Source: Janthinobacterium sp. ROICE36 (GTDB lineage: Bacteria; Pseudomonadota; Gammaproteobacteria; Burkholderiales; Burkholderiaceae_D). Taken from it: a stretch of 64,000 nucleotides of DNA. A program made the translations under genes and the position numbers. Under the pieces are notes generated by a model. That model was given only the letters and a program-made list of their open reading frames with translations, was not told where the DNA came from and made no database searches. The stretch lies in contig NZ_PEBS01000020.1 in assembly GCF_002869965.1 (NCBI RefSeq), forward strand, positions 1-64,000. Direction: 5' to 3'. Shown piece by piece: positions 1 to 7,804 of this stretch (position 1 is the first letter of the stretch; every line of letters starts with the position of its first letter).

Positions 1-96
1 ATCCTCGGGCTTCTGGTAGTTGGCCAGCAAGCTGTCGGCCAGTTTGAGCAGTTCCGGGTCGGGCTTGGCCCGCTTGTTACGCTTTACAACGGTCAT
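1..96 (-). CDS. IS256-family transposase, N-terminal fragment
   Basis: Only the first 32 residues are present (MTVVKRNKRAKPD..., then ADSLLANYQKPED at the edge). The ANYQKPED stretch is the start of the conserved IS256 transposase N-terminus, usually followed by LIGENGLLKQLTK, which lies outside the window. The product would be a mutator-type DDE transposase that acts on the element's ends. The start is supported by a good ribosome site, AAGGAGA, a few bases upstream on the minus strand. The rest of the gene is cut off by the window edge and is not evidence of truncation. Confidence 0.8.
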   Translation of the reverse strand, partial: MTVVKRNKRAKPDPELLKLADSLLANYQKPED

Positions 97-162
97 TGTT
101 TCTCCTTGGTGGCGGCAGTGTCCTGCCAAATGACCGTTTACACAAAATTATTTACACCCTCC
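1..162 (-). mobile_element. IS256-family insertion sequence, one end only
   Basis: This is the transposase-start end of an IS256-type element, cut by the left edge. The transposase begins at 96 and runs leftward. Between it and about position 160 lies an AT-rich terminal sequence that reads, from the outer tip inward on the minus strand, GGGTGTAAATAATTTTGTG, which is the typical form of an IS256-family terminal repeat. The outer boundary is placed at 160-163. The other end and the target-site duplication are outside the window, so neither can be checked. The element abuts, and supplies the stop codon of, the adjacent small gene. Confidence 0.8.
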
Positions 163-471
163 CGATACGTCACCGTACTCCATCATATACATACCCGACT
201 CCTCCGCCTCGGGATGCGTATCGAGCATCCCGATCGCAAACGCGTCTCCCTGCCCTCCCGGTATGCGCAAGCCGTGCAGGAAAAACGCAGGCGGATACAG
301 CGCCCACGACCATTGCGCGTCATCGGGCTCGGTCAAGCGCATAAACACATCGTCGTCCCCATGGATATCGATGTTTAGTTCCACCATGCCAGTGCCGTCT
401 TCTTCCAGGCAAATGCTTGATTGAGCGAAATCCACGTCAAAATTGGTGTTGCCGATACTGAAAACAGTCAT
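148..471 (-). pseudogene. Small acidic hypothetical protein, 3' end replaced by IS256
   Basis: An ATG frame of 107 codons begins MTVFSIGNTNFDVDF and is rich in acidic residues. Its last few residues (GGCK) and its TAA stop are read from the insertion sequence's terminal repeat, so the natural C-terminus has been lost or replaced. No family is recognised. The small acidic composition would suit an immunity-type or cytosolic adaptor protein, but this is speculation. Natural termination close to the insertion point is also possible, in which case only a few residues changed. The gene looks real because the frame is clean and opens with a plausible start. Confidence 0.5.
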
Positions 472-855
472 TCAATACTACTCCGGGTTACAGGTAAATA
501 CGCGGAGCGACAGGCAGCAAGGAGTGCAGGGCAACCTCATCGATCAGCAAACCAGAAGGATAAATCCGGCAATGACGGCGATCGTTCCAATGCTCAATTT
601 TTATCCTTTTGACCATGTCCGTGCCATCATTGTCAACGCGCGCCGAAATGGCGTCAACGTTCATCGCCTTTAATAGTGCCGGTGAACGCAAGAAAAGGCC
701 GCTTACTCCGCAAAACAGGCAAAACCTGTTACGTCCGCTTCCGCCCCAAAGCGGACCGTGCTACGCCAACCGTGTCAGAAATTGTCCAGTTAAATCTCCC
801 CTGTTTACCAATCTGCCAGCGACTGCCAGCCTCATGCATATTAAAATACCGTCCC
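472..855. other. Intergenic stretch without a convincing gene
   Basis: About 380 bases lie between the truncated small gene and rhtA. A short minus-strand frame (488 to about 625, beginning MVKRIKIEHW) is open but lacks a ribosome site and recognisable content. The right half holds two small inverted repeats: AACAGG/CCTGTT at 714-730 and GTCCGCTT/AAGCGGAC at 733-756. No promoter could be assigned with confidence. Confidence 0.4.
733..756. repeat. Short palindrome GTCCGCTT...AAGCGGAC
   Basis: Eight-base arms at 733-740 and 749-756 flank an 8-base pyrimidine-rich loop. From memory, similar GTCCGCTT/AAGCGGAC palindromes recur in intergenic DNA of many proteobacteria, so this may be one copy of a REP-like element. 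A second copy was not found in the window. Confidence 0.35.
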
Positions 856-1734
856 ATGACCTCCCCCGCCTCGACTTTCCCCCTCCCCGACAGCATTTTG
901 CTGCCTTCCCTGGCCGTCCTGGGAGGGCAGATTTCCGTCAATCTGGGGGCGGCGATTGCGAAGAATCTGTTTCCTGTCATCGGCGTCGAGGGGATTACGG
1001 CGTACCGAGTGGGGTTTTCGGCATTGATCCTGCTGGCCATCTTCCGCCCGTGGCGTTTCCGCCTGACGCGCAAGGATGTGCTGAACTTGCTGGTCTACGG
1101 TTCCGTACTGGGATTGATGAACTTGCTGATTTATCGCGCGTTTGCACTGATACCGATCGGCATTGCCGTCGCCATCGAGGTGACGGGGCCGCTGGCCGTG
1201 GCCATGCTGGCATCGCGCCGGCCGCGCGATTTGCTGGCGGTGGCGTGCGCCGTGTTTGGCTTGTATTTGCTGCTGCCCCTGCAAGGCAGCCCGGGCAGCC
1301 TGGACCCCGTCGGCGTGGCGTACGCGCTGGGAGCAGCACTGTGCTGGGCGCTGTACATCATCTTCGGCAAGCGCGCTTCGACCTTGCAGGGCGGACAAGC
1401 CGTGGCCTGGGGCATGACGGTGGCCGCCATGGTGACGGTGCCCATCGGCATCACGTATTCGGGCACAGCCTTGCTGGCGCCATCGATTGCCTTGATGGGC
1501 CTGGCCATCGCCATGCTGTCCAGCGCCCTGCCGTATTCGCTGGAAATCTTCGCCCTGCGCCGCTTGCCACAAGGCGTGTTCGGCATGTTCAGCAGCGCGG
1601 CACCGGCCGTCAGCGCGCTGGCCGCCATGGCCGTGCTGGGAGAACTGCTGAGCCTGACCCAGTGGCTGGCCATCGCCTGTATCGTGTTCGCGTCGGCCAT
1701 GGCGGCACTGGGTGCGCAAAGCGGCAAGCGCTAG
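856..1734 (+). CDS. rhtA: EamA/DMT-family exporter, RhtA-like (threonine/homoserine efflux)
   Basis: The product is a 292-residue inner-membrane protein of the drug/metabolite transporter superfamily, with about ten hydrophobic segments arranged as two EamA repeats. The sequence resembles RhtA, the threonine/homoserine exporter, including the N-terminal LGGQISVNLGAAIAKNLFP segment with its small and polar residues, and ALPYSLEIFALRRLP in the second repeat. The frame is open upstream to 676, but those 60 codons are polar and overlap two palindromes. The ATG at 856 (MTSPASTF) gives the usual family length and was chosen despite a weak ribosome site. Substrate is inferred from family only. The gene stands alone and is followed by a cytochrome c gene. 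Confidence 0.8.
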   Translation: MTSPASTFPLPDSILLPSLAVLGGQISVNLGAAIAKNLFPVIGVEGITAYRVGFSALILLAIFRPWRFRLTRKDVLNLLVYGSVLGLMNLLIYRAFALIPIGIAVAIEVTGPLAVAMLASRRPRDLLAVACAVFGLYLLLPLQGSPGSLDPVGVAYALGAALCWALYIIFGKRASTLQGGQAVAWGMTVAAMVTVPIGITYSGTALLAPSIALMGLAIAMLSSALPYSLEIFALRRLPQGVFGMFSSAAPAVSALAAMAVLGELLSLTQWLAIACIVFASAMAALGAQSGKR

Positions 1735-1850
1735 CGGTATGCAGTGCATCCTGCACCGCTGCCGCGCCGCTTCCTCGCATCGCGGTCCCGTGCTGGCAGG
1801 CAGGTTTTGATGCCTGGCTGTAAAATGCGCCATCGCTTGCCACGTACGGT

Positions 1851-2288
1851 ATGCCCACATGCATGCCTGCCTCACCAATGACAGTCGCAGTCCTTTGCCG
1901 CTTGTTCTCTCCTTTCGCCGCTACAGCCATGCTGTTGGCGGCTGGTGTCGCCGCGCACGCAGCCGCCGCGCCCGCCACCCTCACGGGCAATGCCGAAGCG
2001 GGCAAGGCGGCGTTTCGCAAGTGCGCCTCTTGCCACCAAGTGGGGCCATCGGCGCGCGGCGGCTTCGGCCCTAAACTGACGGGCGTGATCGGCCGCAAGG
2101 CCGGCGCCACCACCGACTACAAGTACTCGGCGGCCATGAAAAACGCGAATATCATCTGGACGGAGAAAAACCTGGCCGGCTTCCTCAACGCCCCCAGCGA
2201 TTTCATTCCCGGCAATAACATGCGCTTCTGGGGCATCGGCAATGCGCAGCAAGTGGCCGATTTGCTGGCCTACCTGCGCACGCAGTAA
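1851..2288 (+). CDS. Class I c-type cytochrome, exported
   Basis: This 145-residue protein carries a signal peptide (hydrophobic AATAMLLAAGVAAHAAA near residues 24-40) and a mature monohaem domain. The haem-binding CASCH motif falls near residue 58. A methionine in the C-terminal half (PGNNMRFWGI) is the likely sixth haem ligand. The fold resembles the mitochondrial-type cytochrome c family (KCASCHQVG, GPKLTGVIGRKAG, YSAAMK). It would carry electrons in the periplasm. The ATG at 1878 (MTVAVLC) is an equally good start and gives a more standard signal peptide. No dedicated partner gene is adjacent, so the electron donor and acceptor are unknown. Confidence 0.85.
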   Translation: MPTCMPASPMTVAVLCRLFSPFAATAMLLAAGVAAHAAAAPATLTGNAEAGKAAFRKCASCHQVGPSARGGFGPKLTGVIGRKAGATTDYKYSAAMKNANIIWTEKNLAGFLNAPSDFIPGNNMRFWGIGNAQQVADLLAYLRTQ

Positions 2289-2378
2289 GTCAGCAGTAAG
2301 TAAGCAGTAATCCTGCTTGAAATCCTGTGGCAGCTGCTTGAATTCGCGTTCGCGCCGGGGATGGGCAGCGACCTTCTC

Positions 2379-2642
2379 CTAGGACTTGGCCGGCAGCTTG
2401 CGCACGCACAGGTAAATCGAATACACCGCCGCCAGCCCCACCAGCACATACACGCTGCGCGACGCCGTCGTCATGGCACCGAGGATGCGGGCCACGATGT
2501 CGATGTCGAACAAGCCCACCAGCGCCCAGTTCAAGCCGCCCACGATCAGCAGGATCATGGAGATCCAGTCGACCACGTTCAGGCGCTTTGCCGTCATTTC
2601 CTCGTTTGCCGCACCGTCCGATCCTGCCTGGATATTCGCCAT
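2379..2642 (-). CDS. DUF378 family small membrane protein
   Basis: This 87-residue protein has a polar N-terminus and two transmembrane helices (around WISMILLIVGGLNWALVGLF and VYVLVGLAAVYSIYLC). The GGLNWALVGLF signature is characteristic of DUF378 (YuzA-like) proteins, whose function is unknown. The ATG at 2642 follows a strong AGGAGG ribosome site. An open frame further upstream, to 2822, has no support. It stands alone between the cytochrome gene and the broken chemoreceptor and is transcribed toward the cytochrome. Confidence 0.85.
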   Translation of the reverse strand: MANIQAGSDGAANEEMTAKRLNVVDWISMILLIVGGLNWALVGLFDIDIVARILGAMTTASRSVYVLVGLAAVYSIYLCVRKLPAKS

Positions 2643-2971
2643 CTCAGCCTCCTGTAAGAAGATAGAACCCGCCGCCGGGTCTGTGCAAAGATCAGTGTAG
2701 GCGCGGCACCGACATACGCCAGTCAGACGATGCCGGGGTTCGAGGTAGGACGATTCTGTAATACGGCGGGTGATTTTATCTGGCAATACTTTCGACAATA
2801 GTTGCCCGTTGTTGCTAAACAAGCAGTGACCAATTCCAATATGGAAATATTTATAGATTACTTAGTATTGCATTGCTACACTCATTTCACCCCGGCAACG
2901 TCAGGGGCAACAGCGCCGCGCCGTGCCGCCCGCATGGGGTGCGGCCACCATGGAACAACAGCTGAAGGGAC
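2643..2971. other. Divergent intergenic region
   Basis: About 330 bases separate the DUF378 gene from the chemoreceptor remnant. The right half (about 2800-2890) is markedly AT-rich and includes a TTCCAATATGGAA near-palindrome at about 2835. This would suit a promoter for the former chemoreceptor gene. No open frame or RNA gene was recognised. Confidence 0.4.
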
Positions 2972-3991
2972 ATGAATATTTCAAACATACGCATCGGTGT
3001 ACGCCTGACGACGGTTTTTTTGCTGGCATCGTTGCTGCTGGCGGTGCTCGTCAGCATCAGCACGTGGCCGGCGGCGACCTGAGCGGCAATATCCGCATCG
3101 AATCCGGCGATGAGGTGGGCCAGTTGCTACAGGCGCTGAAAGACATGAATGCCAACTTGATCCATATCGTGGCCGACATGCGCGGCGGCACGCAGGCGCA
3201 AGCCAGTTCGCTGGAGCGCACGGCCGCTTCGATGGAAGCGCTGATGGGCACCGTCAAGCAAAATGCCGATAACGCACGACAAGCCAAGCAGCTGGCGCAA
3301 TCGGCCGCAGCGGTGGCCGGCAAAGGAGGCACGGTGGTGGCGCAAGTGGTCGACACCATGAGCTCGATCAACGCTTCGTCGAAAAAGATCGTTGACATCA
3401 TCGGCGTCGTCGACGTCATCGCCTTCCAGGCGAATATCCTGGCCCTGAATGCAGCAGTGGAAGCGGCGCGCGCAGGCGAACAGGGACGCGGCTTTGCCGT
3501 CGTGGCCGCCGAAGTGCGCACTTTGGCCCAGCGTTCGGCCGGCGCGGCGCGGGAAATCAAGCAGCTGATCGGCGACTCCGTCGAGCGGGTCGACGCACGC
3601 GCGCCTGGTCGATACGGCGGGCGCCACCATGCGCGAAATCGTGGCCAGCGTGCACCGCGTGACGGACATCATGGGCGAGATCAGCATGGCCAGCGGCGAA
3701 CAATTGTCCGGCATCGAGCAAGTCAATGCCGCCATCGTGCAGATGGAGCATGTGACCCAACAAAACGCCGCGCTGGTGGAACAGGCGTCAACGGCGGCGG
3801 CCAGCATGCAGCAGCGCGCACAGCAACTCTCGGGCACGGTGGGCATCTTCACCTTGGGCAATGAGGTGGCGCCCCCGCACGCGGCGCCGGCCATCAGCCT
3901 TGTCGCGGCGCAATACGCAACGCATGACAAGGCGGCCCCCGCCTTGGCACGCTCACGCGCCCCTGCCGTTAGAGCGCGCCTGAAAGCCTGA
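2972..3991 (+). pseudogene. Methyl-accepting chemotaxis protein, broken by deletion and frameshift
   Basis: The ATG at 2972 opens a normal receptor N-terminus, [20 protein letters not shown], with the first membrane helix. At about 3060 the sequence jumps to the end of a HAMP domain ([19 protein letters not shown]) in another frame. The whole periplasmic sensor, the second membrane helix and most of HAMP are therefore missing. The cytoplasmic signalling hairpin (around [20 protein letters not shown]) is intact. A second shift near 3590-3605 returns to the first frame for the C-terminal methylation helix ([20 protein letters not shown]). A working receptor cannot be made. The closest type is the Tsr/Tar-like class I receptors common in betaproteobacteria. 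Confidence 0.85.
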
Positions 3992-4012
3992 GTTCCCCGC
4001 CTGAGTTCCCCG

Positions 4013-4371
4013 CTATAGCTGCTTGTACATGATGGTGGTGGCGTCCAGCCGGTCGCCGGCCGGCGCCAGCGCATAGGCGGGGATGCTGCCCGCCACCACG
4101 TAGCCGAGCGACAAATACAGCGCTTGCGCATGGTCGCAGATGCGCGTGTCCAGGGTCAACAGGCTGCGCGGCAAGAGGCGCGCGTGACGGCCGGCAAGAC
4201 GTTGTCCGTCCAGAACGCCTGGCTGGCCGCCACGTCAAACGGCAAGACAAAGCCGATGCTGGCGCCGTCGTGCACGCACGCTTGCAGCAAGGCGCCCAAT
4301 TCCGGCAAGCGTTCGAGAATATCGGTGGACGAAAAGTGGCGTAGCGATGCGGACATGCTGACCTCAGACAA
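4013..4371 (-). pseudogene. GNAT N-acetyltransferase with internal deletion
   Basis: The ATG at 4371 opens MSEVSMSASLRHFSSTD and continues through FWTDNVLPAV, a typical GNAT first half. Near 4185-4200 the frame changes directly to RHARLLPRSLLTLDTR and the C-terminal motif ALYLSLGYVVAG, ending in TIMYKQL at 4013. About 60 residues are missing compared with a usual GNAT enzyme of about 180, and they include the acetyl-CoA-binding motif A (Q/RxxGxG/A). The gene would therefore be inactive even if read through. It overlaps the end of the XRE-cupin gene by 8 bases, a common regulator-acetyltransferase pairing. Confidence 0.8.
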
Positions 4372-4936
4372 GAAAGAGATAATAGCGGGCGCCGCTGTCT
4401 GGCGGCGTGATAAACGCGCTGGCGCCCTGCAACTGGTAGCGCAGGCAATCGCCAGGCATTAAATCGTGCGAGCGGCCATCGACGGTCACGTTCAACTGGC
4501 CTTGCTGCAGCAACAGATGATGTTCCATGCCGGGCCGGGGCGAGGCCGCATAGGTGATCGTCACCCCCGCGCCCAGCTCGCATTCGAGCGCTTCGCCGGC
4601 CAGGGCGCGTGACGGCGGCGAGACGCAGCGGCGCCGAAAACCCGTGTCCTGGTCCGTCCACACGCTTTGCTGTGCCCGCAGCAGCAGGGGCGCGAAGTCG
4701 TCTTCCACCATGCGCAGCAGGCGCGACATGGCCAGGCCGTACGCGGCGCACAGCTTGCCCAGCACGACCGTCGTCGGGCTGACCTCGCCATTTTCCAGGC
4801 GAGATAATGTCGCGCGGCTGACCTGGCTGGCACTGGCCAGCTGGTCCAGCGACCAGCCCCGCTCCACGCGCAACTGTTTCAGGTGCGCGGCCAGACGCTG
4901 TTCCGTATCGTTCTCTGTGCTTAGCAAATTTTCCAT
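4364..4936 (-). CDS. XRE-family regulator with C-terminal cupin domain
   Basis: This 190-residue regulator has an N-terminal helix-turn-helix of the XRE type (LAAHLKQLRVERGWSLDQLA, then SRATLSRLENG at about residues 40-50). A C-terminal cupin domain follows (GMEHHLLLQQGQLNVTVDG, then DLMPGDCLRYQL), presumably for a small effector. The chosen ATG at 4936 lies inside a perfect palindrome that also overlaps a plausible promoter, which suggests autorepression. An alternative ATG at 4966 would lie upstream of that promoter's -10. The downstream partner is the broken GNAT gene, probably co-transcribed. The regulated substrate is unknown. Confidence 0.8.
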   Translation of the reverse strand: MENLLSTENDTEQRLAAHLKQLRVERGWSLDQLASASQVSRATLSRLENGEVSPTTVVLGKLCAAYGLAMSRLLRMVEDDFAPLLLRAQQSVWTDQDTGFRRRCVSPPSRALAGEALECELGAGVTITYAASPRPGMEHHLLLQQGQLNVTVDGRSHDLMPGDCLRYQLQGASAFITPPDSGARYYLFLV

Positions 4937-4972
4937 ATATGGGAAGTTATCCCATATATGGAACATAGTCAA
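4933..4972 (-). promoter_or_regulatory. Palindromic operator over the XRE-cupin promoter and start codon
   Basis: Twelve-base arms CCATATATGGGA (4933-4944) and TCCCATATATGG (4950-4961) are perfect inverted repeats with a 5-base spacer. On the minus strand TTGACT (4972-4967) and TAACTT (4949-4944) are 17 bases apart, a good sigma-70 arrangement. Transcription would start near 4937, at or within a base or so of the ATG at 4936. The operator thus covers the spacer, the -10 and the start codon, consistent with autorepression and a nearly leaderless mRNA. Confidence 0.7.
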
Positions 4973-5868
4973 GCCATGCGAGAAGCGTGGCGGCACAGTT
5001 CCAGGAAACCGCTCAAACGGGGCGAGAGGATCTTTTTAGACTGGCGTATCAGATAAAAGTTGCGCTCCAGAGGCGGCAGCATGGTGTCCAGTTCCACCAG
5101 TTGTCCGCTGGCCAGCAGATCGGCCACTACCACGCGGGACAGGCAGGCGATGCCCAGCCCGGCCGCGGCGCCATATTTGATGGCTTCCGAGTTGCTGAAT
5201 TCGCCTGCGGCGCGCAGATAGTGCAGATACGGCACCAGCGCCTGCTCCACGGCTTCGCGCGTGCCCGAGCCCGCTTCGCGCAGCAGCCAGCCCGCCTGGT
5301 TCAACTCCGCAAAACTGAGTAAATGGCGCAACTGCGCCAGCGGATGCGTGGGCGCGGCCACGATCAGCATCTGGTCCGTCAGCCACGGCTCCACCAGCAA
5401 GCCCGCTTCGTGGCACGGCCCTTCGATCAGGCCGATATCGACACGGAACTCCGCCACGGCGGCGGCGATGTCGGCCGTGTTGGCAATCGTCACCTGGGGA
5501 ATGCTGCGCCCGTACTGCTGCGCCGCCTGGGCCAGGATCTGCGGCAGCAGATAAATGCCGATGGTGGTGCTGGCGCCGATTTGCAGGCTGACGGGCACGG
5601 ACGGGTCGGCGCCCGCGAACTGGCGCTCGATGCTGGCGGCCCCGTCGCGCATCTGCCGCGCCTGCGGCAACAGCAAACGGCCATTGTCGTTGAGCAGTAA
5701 TCGCTTGCCCACGCGGTCGAACAGCTGCGCACCGAGCAAGGTTTCCAGCTCGTTCAGTGCCGCGCTGGTGGCCGATTGCGACAGCGCAATGTGCTCGGCC
5801 GCCGCACTGGTACTGCCCGTGTCCGCCACGGCGAGAAAAATCTGCAGTTGCCGTAAGGTCAAAGCCAT
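4969..5868 (-). CDS. yeiE: LysR-family regulator, YeiE-like
   Basis: A 299-residue LysR regulator with an N-terminal winged helix-turn-helix (TLRQLQIFLAVADTGSTSAA, then SQSATSAALNELE) and a C-terminal two-lobe effector domain (VSLQIGASTTIGIYLLPQIL). Its divergent placement next to a YeiH-type transporter matches the yeiE-yeiH pair of enterobacteria, where YeiE has been described as a sulfite-responsive regulator. Effector identity is inferred from that context. Start ATG at 5868 begins MALTLRQLQ, the standard LysR N-terminus. Its 3' end overlaps the -35 box of the downstream XRE-cupin promoter. Confidence 0.85.
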   Translation of the reverse strand: MALTLRQLQIFLAVADTGSTSAAAEHIALSQSATSAALNELETLLGAQLFDRVGKRLLLNDNGRLLLPQARQMRDGAASIERQFAGADPSVPVSLQIGASTTIGIYLLPQILAQAAQQYGRSIPQVTIANTADIAAAVAEFRVDIGLIEGPCHEAGLLVEPWLTDQMLIVAAPTHPLAQLRHLLSFAELNQAGWLLREAGSGTREAVEQALVPYLHYLRAAGEFSNSEAIKYGAAAGLGIACLSRVVVADLLASGQLVELDTMLPPLERNFYLIRQSKKILSPRLSGFLELCRHASRMA

Positions 5869-5975
5869 CTAATCTACCCATCTAATAGGTTAAAGATACA
5901 AAAACAATCCGTTTTACCATTTAATCGGCGAACTGTACAGTCATGCCATACGAACCAGGAACCATGGAGTACGGC

Positions 5976-7052
5976 ATGTCTTCTCTCTCAACAAGCAACA
6001 CAACAAGTTTCAGCGACCGCTATGGCCGCCTTCTGCCGGGCCTGCTGCTGAGCGGCGCAATCGCCTGGGGCGCAATTCAACTGGGCAAGCTGGAATGGAT
6101 GCAAAGCCACGGCATGAGCGCGCTGACGCTGGCCATCATGCTGGGCATTGCGCTGGGCAACAGCGTATATGGCCGCCTGGCGCCCGCCTGCGGCGCGGGC
6201 GTAACGTTTTCCAAGCAGACATTACTGCGACTCGGCATCATCCTGTACGGCTTCCGTCTGACTTTCCAGGATATCGGCCAAGTGGGCCTGGCCGGCATCG
6301 TCATCGATGCGCTGGTGCTGGCGTCCACGTTTGGCCTCGCCATGTTCCTCGGCACCAAGGTATTCAAGCTTGAACGCAACAGCGCCATCTTGATCGGCGC
6401 GGGCAGTTCCATCTGCGGCGCGGCGGCCGTGATGGCGACGGAACCGGTCGTGAAAGGCCGCAGCGAGGATGTCACCGTGGCAGTCTCCACCGTCGTGGTG
6501 TTCGGCACCATCGCCATTTTTTTGTACCCAGTGCTGTACCAGCTGAACCTGGGCTGGCAGGTGCTGGGCGCCACGCCCGCGGCCTTCGGCGTGTACATCG
6601 GCTCGACCGTGCATGAAGTGGCGCAGGTGGTGGCAGCCGGCAAGTCGATCGGGCAAGAAGCGGCGAATGCGGCCGTGATCGCCAAGATGGTGCGCGTGAT
6701 GATGCTGGCCCCCTTCCTTGTCATCCTCTCGGCGGTGCTGGCGCGCGGCAAGGCCAAAGTTGGCAGTCACGACAAGGCCACCAAGCTGGCCATTCCCTGG
6801 TTCGCCTTCATTTTTATTGCCGTGGTGGCCTTCAATTCGCTGGGCTTGCTGCCAGCGGGCACCGTCGCCACCATTACCGAGCTCGACACGGTCTTGCTGG
6901 CCATGGCCATGGCGGCCCTGGGCTTGACGACGCATATGTCGGCCATCCGCCGCGCCGGCATCAAGCCCTTGCTGCTGGCCGGCCTGCTGTTCTGCTGGCT
7001 GATCGCCGGTGGCGCCGCCATCAACCACGTGGTCGCCAAGCTGTTTGCCTGA
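5976..7052 (+). CDS. yeiH: YeiH-family putative sulfate exporter
   Basis: This 358-residue inner-membrane protein has about ten hydrophobic helices and the YeiH/UPF0324 signatures LRLGIILYGFRLTFQDI, GAGSSICGAAAVMA and GSTVHEVAQVVAAG. The ATG at 5976 follows GGAGTACGGC and is preferred over in-frame ATGs at 5943 and 5964. The family is annotated as putative sulfate/sulfonate exporters, but transport has been little studied. It is transcribed away from the YeiE-like regulator across a short AT-rich spacer (5869-5975), which probably contains the LysR binding site. Confidence 0.85.
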   Translation: MSSLSTSNTTSFSDRYGRLLPGLLLSGAIAWGAIQLGKLEWMQSHGMSALTLAIMLGIALGNSVYGRLAPACGAGVTFSKQTLLRLGIILYGFRLTFQDIGQVGLAGIVIDALVLASTFGLAMFLGTKVFKLERNSAILIGAGSSICGAAAVMATEPVVKGRSEDVTVAVSTVVVFGTIAIFLYPVLYQLNLGWQVLGATPAAFGVYIGSTVHEVAQVVAAGKSIGQEAANAAVIAKMVRVMMLAPFLVILSAVLARGKAKVGSHDKATKLAIPWFAFIFIAVVAFNSLGLLPAGTVATITELDTVLLAMAMAALGLTTHMSAIRRAGIKPLLLAGLLFCWLIAGGAAINHVVAKLFA

Positions 7053-7162
7053 ATGACGCTGAACCTGATGCAGGCGGGGGCCGCTGACGCGGGAGCCAAA
7101 AACTTCGTACAATAAGCGTGTTTTGACTCTCAATCCGGCTTCGGCCCCATCCAGGAACACCC

Positions 7163-7804
7163 ATGCATCTCTCGAACTGGCTGCTTTTCTGCAGCGTCGC
7201 CCTGCTCGTCACGTTTTCTCCCGGCCCGGCCGTCTTGCTGGCCATCTCGAATGCCATCGCCGTCGGCCCGCGCCGCGCGATGATCAGCAGCATGGGCAAT
7301 GGCTTTGGCTTGTTCATCATTTCCGGCGTGGCCATGGCTGGCATGGGCGTCGTGCTGGCCACCTCGGCCACGGCCTTCATGCTGCTGAAACTGGCTGGCG
7401 CCCTGTATCTGGTGTACCTGGGCATCAAGCAATGGCGCAGCAAGACCAGCATCGTGGCCGATGCGCCCGTGGCGCTTGGCGCAGCGAATCCGAATTCGTT
7501 CTGGAAACTCTTCCGCCAGGGCTTGACGGTGGCGCTGACCAATCCCAAGGCCATCCTGTTCTTTTCGGCCCTGTTCCCGCAATTCATCACGCCGGGCGAA
7601 CCTGTCGCCATCCAGTTCACCGTGCTGACGACCTCGTTTGTCGCCTGCGCCATGCTGGCCCACTTGTTCTACGCCAACCTGGCGCGCCTGCTGAAAACCC
7701 AGCTGGCCACGCCAGGGCGCGCCAAGCTGTTCAACCGCATTTCGGGCGGCGCCTTCGTGCTGCTGGGCCTGAGCCTGCTGCGCTTGCGCGCCAAGGCGAC
7801 GTAA
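7163..7804 (+). CDS. LysE/RhtB-family amino-acid exporter
   Basis: A 213-residue membrane protein with about six helices. The N-terminal VTFSPGPAVLLAISNA motif is the LysE-family signature, and ALYLVYLGIKQWRS marks the third helix and loop. A second conserved block is LTNPKAILFFSALFPQFI. Members export amino acids such as lysine, threonine or homoserine lactone, and the actual substrate here is not predictable. It is convergent with the alpha/beta hydrolase gene, their stop codons being adjacent at 7804/7805. Confidence 0.85.
   Translation: MHLSNWLLFCSVALLVTFSPGPAVLLAISNAIAVGPRRAMISSMGNGFGLFIISGVAMAGMGVVLATSATAFMLLKLAGALYLVYLGIKQWRSKTSIVADAPVALGAANPNSFWKLFRQGLTVALTNPKAILFFSALFPQFITPGEPVAIQFTVLTTSFVACAMLAHLFYANLARLLKTQLATPGRAKLFNRISGGAFVLLGLSLLRLRAKAT

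Noticed and set aside
488-691. A 67-codon minus-strand frame between the truncated gene and rhtA
   Set aside because: No ribosome site, no family resemblance and unremarkable composition; retained only as intergenic text.
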